Assembly: GCF_019456655.1 (NCBI RefSeq)
Contig: NZ_CP080332.1
Span: forward strand, 930,001 to 994,000
Length of the DNA: 64,000 nucleotides
Reading direction: 5' to 3'
Origin: Mycolicibacterium diernhoferi
Lineage (GTDB): Bacteria; Actinomycetota; Actinomycetes; Mycobacteriales; Mycobacteriaceae
Positions within the stretch are counted from its first letter, which is position 1. Each line of letters begins with the position of its first letter. A model generated the notes under the pieces. It saw only the letters and a list, made by a program, of their open reading frames with translations, searched no databases and was not told the DNA's origin. Both the position numbers and the translations under genes were made by a program. Shown here piece by piece: positions 58,243 through 64,000 of the stretch.

Positions 58243-59844
58243 TCAGCCGACCGAACGGGCGGCGCCCTCCCAGAACTGCGCCCGCACGGCCTTCTTGTCG
58301 GGCTTACCCAGCGCGGTGATCGGCACCGAGTCGACCACGACGACCTGCTTGGGCACCTGGACCGAACCCTTGCGCTCCTTCACCGCGGCCTGGATCTCGG
58401 TGATCATGGTGTCGACCGCGGCGGCATCGGTCGAGGCGTCCGGGCGCAGCACCACCACGGCCGTAACCGCCTCACCCCACTTCTCGTCCGGGGTGCCGAT
58501 CACGCACACCTGCGCGACCGAGGGATGTTCGGCCACAACGTCTTCGACCTCACGCGGGAAGACGTTGAAGCCGCCGGTGACGATCATGTCCTTGGTGCGG
58601 TCGACGATGAAGTAGAAACCGTCCTCGTCCTCGCGGGCCAGGTCGCCGGTGTGCATCCAGCCGTCGCGGAAGGTCTCGGCGGTGGCTTCGGGCAGATTCC
58701 AGTAACCACCGGACAACAACGGGCCGGCCACGCAGATCTCGCCGACCTCGCCCCGGGGCACCGGGTTTCCGTCCTCGCCGAGCAGCGCGACCTTGGCGAA
58801 CAGGGTCGGCCGGCCGCACGAGGTCAGCCGCTTCTCGTCGTGATCCTTCTTCGACAGGTAGGTGATCACCATCGGGGCCTCGGACTGCCCGTAGTACTGC
58901 GCGAAGATCGGCCCGAACCGCCGGATCGCCTCGGCGAGGCGCACCGGGTTCATCGCCGAGGCGCCGTAGTAGACGGTCTCCAGCGAGGACAGGTCCCGGG
59001 TGTGGCTGTCGGGGTGGTCCATCAGCGCGTAGATCATCGAAGGCACCAGCATGGTCGCGGTGATCTTCTGTTCCTCGATGATGCGCAGCACCTCGGCGGG
59101 GTCGAACTTGGTCAGCACGACCAGCTCGCCGCCCTTGACGATGACCGGGGTGAAGAAGGCCGCGCCGGCATGCGACAGGGGTGTGCACATCAGGAACCGC
59201 GGGTTCTCCGGCCACTCCCACTCGGCCAGCTGCACCGTCGTCATGGTGGTGATCGACTGCGTGGTGCCGATGACACCCTTGGGCTTACCGGTGGTGCCGC
59301 CGGTGTAGGTCAGGCCGCCGATGTGATCCGGCGGCAGATCCGCGGCGACCAGCGGCTTGGCCGGGTACTTGGCGGCCTCGGCGGCCAGGTCGACAGCGAC
59401 GTCGGACAGCTCGGCGGGGACCGGGCCGATGGTCAGGATCTGCTTGAGTGAGGGCACCTTCTCCAGCAGTCCCAGTGCCCGCTCGACGAACATCGGGTTG
59501 GGGTCGATGATCAGCGCGGTCACCCCGGCATCGGAGAGCACATAGGCATGGTCATCCAGGGAGCCGAGAGGGTGTAGTGCCGTGCGGCGGAACCCCTGGG
59601 TCTGCCCGGCGCCGATGATCATCAGCACCTCGGGGCGGTTCAGTGACAGCAACCCGACCGCCGCGCCGGTGCCCGCGCCGAGCGCCTCGAACGCCTGAAT
59701 GTACTGGCTGATGCGGTCTGCGAGTTCGCCGCCGGTCAGCGTGGTGTCGCCGAGGAACAGCACCGGCCGGTCCTTGTGGCGCTTCAGCGCGCCGGCGGTG
59801 AGATGGCCGGAGTGCAGGAAATGGCGGAGCTGCGCGTCACTCAT
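58243..59844 (-). CDS. fadD8: Acyl-CoA synthetase FadD8
   Basis: A 533-residue AMP-forming acyl-CoA ligase. P-loop TYTGGTTGKPKGV, YYGQSEAPMVI (A5), DGWMHTGDLAREDEDGFYF (A7), DMIVTGGFNVFPREVED and catalytic Lys in ALGKPDKKAVRA. Gene order (fadD8 divergent from the Rv0552-like amidohydrolase) and sequence type match M. tuberculosis fadD8. ATG 59844 lies 6 nt after the -10 TAATCT, a leaderless start. A KstR-type operator overlaps the -10, which places the gene in sterol/lipid catabolism control. Confidence 0.88.
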   Translation of the reverse strand: MSDAQLRHFLHSGHLTAGALKRHKDRPVLFLGDTTLTGGELADRISQYIQAFEALGAGTGAAVGLLSLNRPEVLMIIGAGQTQGFRRTALHPLGSLDDHAYVLSDAGVTALIIDPNPMFVERALGLLEKVPSLKQILTIGPVPAELSDVAVDLAAEAAKYPAKPLVAADLPPDHIGGLTYTGGTTGKPKGVIGTTQSITTMTTVQLAEWEWPENPRFLMCTPLSHAGAAFFTPVIVKGGELVVLTKFDPAEVLRIIEEQKITATMLVPSMIYALMDHPDSHTRDLSSLETVYYGASAMNPVRLAEAIRRFGPIFAQYYGQSEAPMVITYLSKKDHDEKRLTSCGRPTLFAKVALLGEDGNPVPRGEVGEICVAGPLLSGGYWNLPEATAETFRDGWMHTGDLAREDEDGFYFIVDRTKDMIVTGGFNVFPREVEDVVAEHPSVAQVCVIGTPDEKWGEAVTAVVVLRPDASTDAAAVDTMITEIQAAVKERKGSVQVPKQVVVVDSVPITALGKPDKKAVRAQFWEGAARSVG

Positions 59845-59850
59845 AGGTTC

Positions 59851-59856
59851 AGATTA
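59851..59856 (-). promoter_or_regulatory. -10 hexamer of fadD8 (leaderless)
   Basis: Read on the minus strand, TAATCT is followed by GAACCT and then the ATG at 59844. It matches TANNNT with 6-nt spacing. Confidence 0.5.
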
Positions 59857-59868
59857 GAACGTGTTACA
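59855..59868. promoter_or_regulatory. KstR-type operator upstream of fadD8
   Basis: TAGAACGTGTTACA fits the published KstR pattern T-N2-AAC-N2-GTT-N2-A at every defined position. It overlaps the -10 by 2 bp and covers the spacer, so binding would block transcription. KstR is the TetR-type repressor of cholesterol catabolism, released by 3-oxo-cholestenoyl-CoA-type ligands. Confidence 0.6.
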
Positions 59869-59917
59869 GAATTTCTTTCAAGGCCCGCGTCCTGGAGGGA
59901 CGGTGTTCACTGGAGCG

Positions 59918-60166
59918 ATGAGCCCGAACGCCGACCTGCGCCGGGCGATCCTCGCGCTGTCCCGCGAACGCGGACCGGACAAGACGATCTGCCCCTCGGA
60001 CGCCGCTCGCGCGGTCGGTGGCGAGCAATGGCGCGACCTGATGGAGGACGCGCGCGACCTGGCCCGGGAACTGGCCCGCCGGGGCGAGGTGGAGATCAGC
60101 CGGCGGGGCGAGGTCCTCGACCCCGACGTGCCCTGGCGCGGACCCGTGCGGATCCGCGCCAGATAA
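59918..60166 (+). CDS. DUF3253 protein
   Basis: An 82-residue protein of the DUF3253 family: ALSRERGPDKTICPSDAARAVGGEQWRDLM (quoted in part: TICPSDAARAVGG) followed by EVEISRRGEVLDPDVPWRGPVRIR, a winged-helix-like layout of unknown function. ATG 59918 with GGAG 2 nt before and upstream, in the divergent region of fadD8. It ends 6 bp before the DGPF gene on the other strand. Confidence 0.8.
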   Translation: MSPNADLRRAILALSRERGPDKTICPSDAARAVGGEQWRDLMEDARDLARELARRGEVEISRRGEVLDPDVPWRGPVRIRAR

Positions 60167-60172
60167 CGCGTC

Positions 60173-60625
60173 CTACCGGCCGGCCGCGACCCGCGCGGTC
60201 TGCGCGGCCTTCTCGGCCAGGTCGGCCCTCCACTGGATCTCCTTCTGGATCCACGGGTTGTCGGTGTCGAACTCCTCGGTCTCGCTGACCCGGCGGACCT
60301 CCAGCTTCACCCCGGGTCCCAGCGGGCACTTGCGGGCCCACTGCTTGGCCTCCTCGGCCGAGGAGGTCTCGATGATCCAGAACCCGTTGAACAGCTCCTT
60401 GGCCTCGGTGTACGGCCCGTCGGTGACCACCGGGGGGTCGGCGCCGAAGTCGACGACGAAGCCGTCCTCGGGTTCACACAGGCCCTCACCGGCGAGCATC
60501 ACGCCCGCCTTGATGAGTTCCTCGTTGTAGCGGCCCATCGACTCGATCACCTCGCTGAAATCGACGTCGGCGAAGTCCGCGGCGGCGGCGGGATCGACCC
60601 GCATGATCATCATGTAGCGCGACAT
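60173..60625 (-). CDS. DGPF/YCII-related protein, probable ECF42 partner
   Basis: A 150-residue protein of the YCII-related (DGPF) family: MSRYMMIMRVDP start, MLAGEGLCEPEDG, and VTDGPYTEAKELFNGFWIIE, the DGPF-type loop. AAGGAG lies upstream of ATG 60625. DGPF genes are the standard genomic neighbours and targets of ECF42 sigma factors. Here the sigma gene lies 2.3 kb away, separated by a membrane protein, fadD8 and DUF3253. Its own role is not established. Confidence 0.86.
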   Translation of the reverse strand: MSRYMMIMRVDPAAAADFADVDFSEVIESMGRYNEELIKAGVMLAGEGLCEPEDGFVVDFGADPPVVTDGPYTEAKELFNGFWIIETSSAEEAKQWARKCPLGPGVKLEVRRVSETEEFDTDNPWIQKEIQWRADLAEKAAQTARVAAGR

Positions 60626-60763
60626 TGTGTTCTCTCCTTGTTCACTGACGTGTCCGTCGAAGGGCTGTCTGTCGGGCCCTCGTCGATACGTCGAACGGAA
60701 CCCACACAGAATCGACACGCGCCGCGTTCTTTTCTCATCGCACGTTCGCGGCCTCGCGCGAAC

Positions 60764-60769
60764 TAACCT
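60764..60769 (+). promoter_or_regulatory. -10 hexamer, leaderless amidohydrolase gene
   Basis: TAACCT fits TANNNT and ends 7 nt before ATG 60777. Confidence 0.45.
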
Positions 60770-60776
60770 TGCCGCC

Positions 60777-62399
60777 ATGCCCAGCCCCCAGCAGCCGGCC
60801 GACCTGGTGATCACCGGCACCGTCCTCACCGTCGACGAGGCGCGGCCCACTGCGCGGAACGTCGTCGTCGCCCACGGCCGCATCGCCGCGCTGGACGTGC
60901 CGGAGGACCGACTGCCGGACTGGATCGGGCCGGACACCACCGTGGTGTCCGCCGGGGACGGTTGCGTGTTGCCCGGTTTCGTTGAGGCGCACGGGCATCC
61001 GTTGATGGAGGCGGTGGCGCTGTCGGACCGGATGGTCGACATCCGGCCGGTCACGTTGAGTTCGGCCGACGACGTGGTGGCCGCGGTGCACGCCGAAGTC
61101 GCTCGCCGCGGCGCCGACGGCGCGTACCTCAACGGCTGGGACCCACTGCTGCAGAAGGGATTACCCGATCCGACGCTGGAGTGGCTGGACGGTATCGCCG
61201 ACACCCCACTGGTGATCCTGCACAACTCGGGGCACAAGGCGTTCTTCAACTCCGCGGCGGCGCGGATGGTCGGGATCACCCGGGACACCCCGGACCCCAA
61301 GGGGGCCCGGTACGGTCGCGACGACGCCGGTGAACTCGACGGCACCGCGGAGGAATCCGCCGCGGTGTTCTCGCTGATCGGCGGTGCCGTCTCGGTCGGT
61401 GATTATCCGGCGATGCTGCTCGCCGAGTGCGACCGGCTCAACCGGGCCGGCCTGACCACCTGCTCGGAGATGGCGTTCGACCCGATGTTCCGTCCGGTGC
61501 TCGCCGCCATGCACGATCAGCTGACGGTGCGGTTGCGCACCTATGAGATGTCGACCGCCGAATTGCACACCGAGGCACAGCCCTTCGATGGTGACGACGT
61601 GGTCCGTCAGGTCGGCATCAAGATCTGGGTGGACGGTTCCCCGTGGGTCGGCAACATCGACCTGACCTTCCCGTACCTGGACACCGAGGCCACCCACACC
61701 ATCGGCGTGGTGCCCGGGTCGTGCGGGCACGCGAACTACACCCGCGAGCAGCTGTCCGAGATCGTCGGCGCATTCTTCCCCAAGGGCTGGCAGCTGGCCT
61801 GCCACGTGCACGGGGATGCCGGCGTGGACACCATTCTGGATGTCTACGAGCAGGCCCTGCGGGCCCATCCGCGCGAGGACCACCGGCTGCGCCTGGAGCA
61901 TGTCGGCGCCATCACCGACGAGCAGCTGGCCCGCGCGCACGCGCTCGGGGTGACCTGCAGCCTGTTCGTCGACCACCTGCACTACTGGGGTGACGTCATC
62001 GTCGACGGGCTGTTCGGGCCGGAGCACGGTGATCGCTGGATGCCGTGCGGCTCGGCGGCCGCGACCGGCATGCGTATCTCGCTGCACAACGACCCGCCGG
62101 TCACCCCGGAGGAGCCACTGCGCAACATCAGCGTGGCCGCGACCCGGACGGCCCCGAGCGGACGGGTGCTCGGGCCGGAGCAGCGTCTGACGGTGGAGCA
62201 GGCCATCCGGGCACAGACCATCGACGCGGCATATCAACTGTTCGCCGAGGACCGGATCGGGTCGATAGAGGTGGGTAAGTATGCCGATCTCGTTGTGCTG
62301 TCCGCCGATCCGCGCGCCGTGGACCCCGAAGACGTTGCCGGACTGGAGGTCCGGGCGACGTATCTGGCCGGGCGGCAGGTTCATCCGAAACCCGCATGA
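60777..62399 (+). CDS. Amidohydrolase family 3 (YtcJ-like) protein, Rv0552-like
   Basis: A 540-residue metal-dependent amidohydrolase. The N-terminal beta-sandwich (LVITGTVLTVDEARP) leads into LPGFVEAHGHPLMEA, the HxH metal motif; ILHNSGHKAFFNSAA and LACHVHGDAGVDTILD give further metal histidines, and ISLHNDPPVTPEEP the catalytic Asp. The carboxylated lysine is probably in QVGIKIWVDGSPW. The C-terminal part DRIGSIEVGKYADLVVLSADP is the family's closing sandwich. It would hydrolyse amides or cyclic amides; substrate unknown. Its 3' end is 30 bp from the next acyl-CoA ligase. Confidence 0.9.
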   Translation: MPSPQQPADLVITGTVLTVDEARPTARNVVVAHGRIAALDVPEDRLPDWIGPDTTVVSAGDGCVLPGFVEAHGHPLMEAVALSDRMVDIRPVTLSSADDVVAAVHAEVARRGADGAYLNGWDPLLQKGLPDPTLEWLDGIADTPLVILHNSGHKAFFNSAAARMVGITRDTPDPKGARYGRDDAGELDGTAEESAAVFSLIGGAVSVGDYPAMLLAECDRLNRAGLTTCSEMAFDPMFRPVLAAMHDQLTVRLRTYEMSTAELHTEAQPFDGDDVVRQVGIKIWVDGSPWVGNIDLTFPYLDTEATHTIGVVPGSCGHANYTREQLSEIVGAFFPKGWQLACHVHGDAGVDTILDVYEQALRAHPREDHRLRLEHVGAITDEQLARAHALGVTCSLFVDHLHYWGDVIVDGLFGPEHGDRWMPCGSAAATGMRISLHNDPPVTPEEPLRNISVAATRTAPSGRVLGPEQRLTVEQAIRAQTIDAAYQLFAEDRIGSIEVGKYADLVVLSADPRAVDPEDVAGLEVRATYLAGRQVHPKPA

Positions 62400-62401
62400 G
62401 T

Positions 62402-62413
62402 TGACAGCTGTCA
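62402..62413. promoter_or_regulatory. 12-bp palindrome before the second acyl-CoA ligase
   Basis: TGACAGCTGTCA is a perfect palindrome that overlaps a consensus -35 TTGACA (62401-62406) directly after the amidohydrolase stop. CAGGCT at 62417-62422 lies 7 nt before ATG 62430, a possible leaderless -10. The -35 to -10 distance is too short for one promoter, so the palindrome is more likely an operator. Confidence 0.35.
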
Positions 62414-62429
62414 TGGCAGGCTGTCGGGC

Positions 62430-63989
<1,560 letters not shown>

Positions 63990-64000
63990 GAGAAAACACT

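Overview
The window is about 64 kb of high-GC actinobacterial DNA. It reads as a chromosome segment of a fast-growing Mycobacterium/Mycolicibacterium. From memory of the M. tuberculosis H37Rv gene order, most of it follows the Rv0505c-Rv0552 neighbourhood: a serB1-like HAD gene, glutaredoxin-like gene, hemA-hemC-hemD-hemB, small membrane proteins, a 13E12-type gene, hemL, a phosphomutase-like gene, ccdA-resB-ccsA, a MinD-like ATPase, menA, an MTA phosphorylase, menE, DUF3349, pitA, VOC, SDR, menB, fadD8 and an amidohydrolase. MmpS/MmpL genes, a cutinase, PhoU and dense GTG/ATGA-overlapped operons also fit a mycobacterium. No rRNA, tRNA, CRISPR array or insertion sequence was seen, and no gene-free stretch exceeds 300 bp.

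Layout. 1-7.1 kb: haem synthesis (hemA, hemC, cobA-hemD fusion, hemB) followed by four small membrane proteins. 7.1-11.1 kb: a DUF222/HNH (13E12) gene, an mpaB-type oxygenase with its TetR regulator, a short acidic protein and a PPOX-family flavoprotein. 11.1-19.8 kb: a leftward three-gene biosynthetic operon, consisting of a SAM methyltransferase, a 2489-residue megasynthase (A-PCP-KS-AT-ACP-aminotransferase-C) and a deazaflavin-type reductase. It sits between housekeeping genes that are neighbours, or nearly so, in M. tuberculosis, and it is the best candidate for an undescribed system. 20-27 kb: hemL, then a cytochrome c maturation (System II) operon. 27-34 kb: menA, MTA phosphorylase, nitronate monooxygenase, a class III cyclase, cutinase, PhoU, AzlCD and a GNAT gene broken by an in-frame stop. 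34.9-39 kb: PPOX, menE, two DUF3349 paralogues around pitA. 39-44.5 kb: an mmpS-mmpL operon with two secreted proteins, flanked by two related TetR regulators. 44.5-51.3 kb: a VOC protein and a PucR-controlled catabolic operon (permease, two SDRs, agmatinase-type ureohydrolase, polysaccharide-deacetylase-like protein). 51.3-64 kb: SDR, menB, a small lipoprotein, a methionine aminopeptidase divergent from an XRE regulator with paired operators, HAD, Eis-type acetyltransferase, an ECF42-type sigma factor and its likely DGPF partner, fadD8 with a KstR-type site, an amidohydrolase and a second acyl-CoA ligase.

Functional themes are haem supply and haem attachment to cytochrome c, menaquinone synthesis, envelope transport and lipid/sterol metabolism. 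Overlaid on these are accessory cassettes: the hybrid NRPS-PKS operon, the MmpS/L operon and the PucR operon. Many genes have a TANNNT-like -10 hexamer ending 6-7 nt before the start codon, the usual signature of leaderless mycobacterial transcripts. Coordinates of starts are choices made from ribosome-binding sites, overlaps and -10 spacing, and alternatives are stated. Functions come from motif recognition only; no database search was run.
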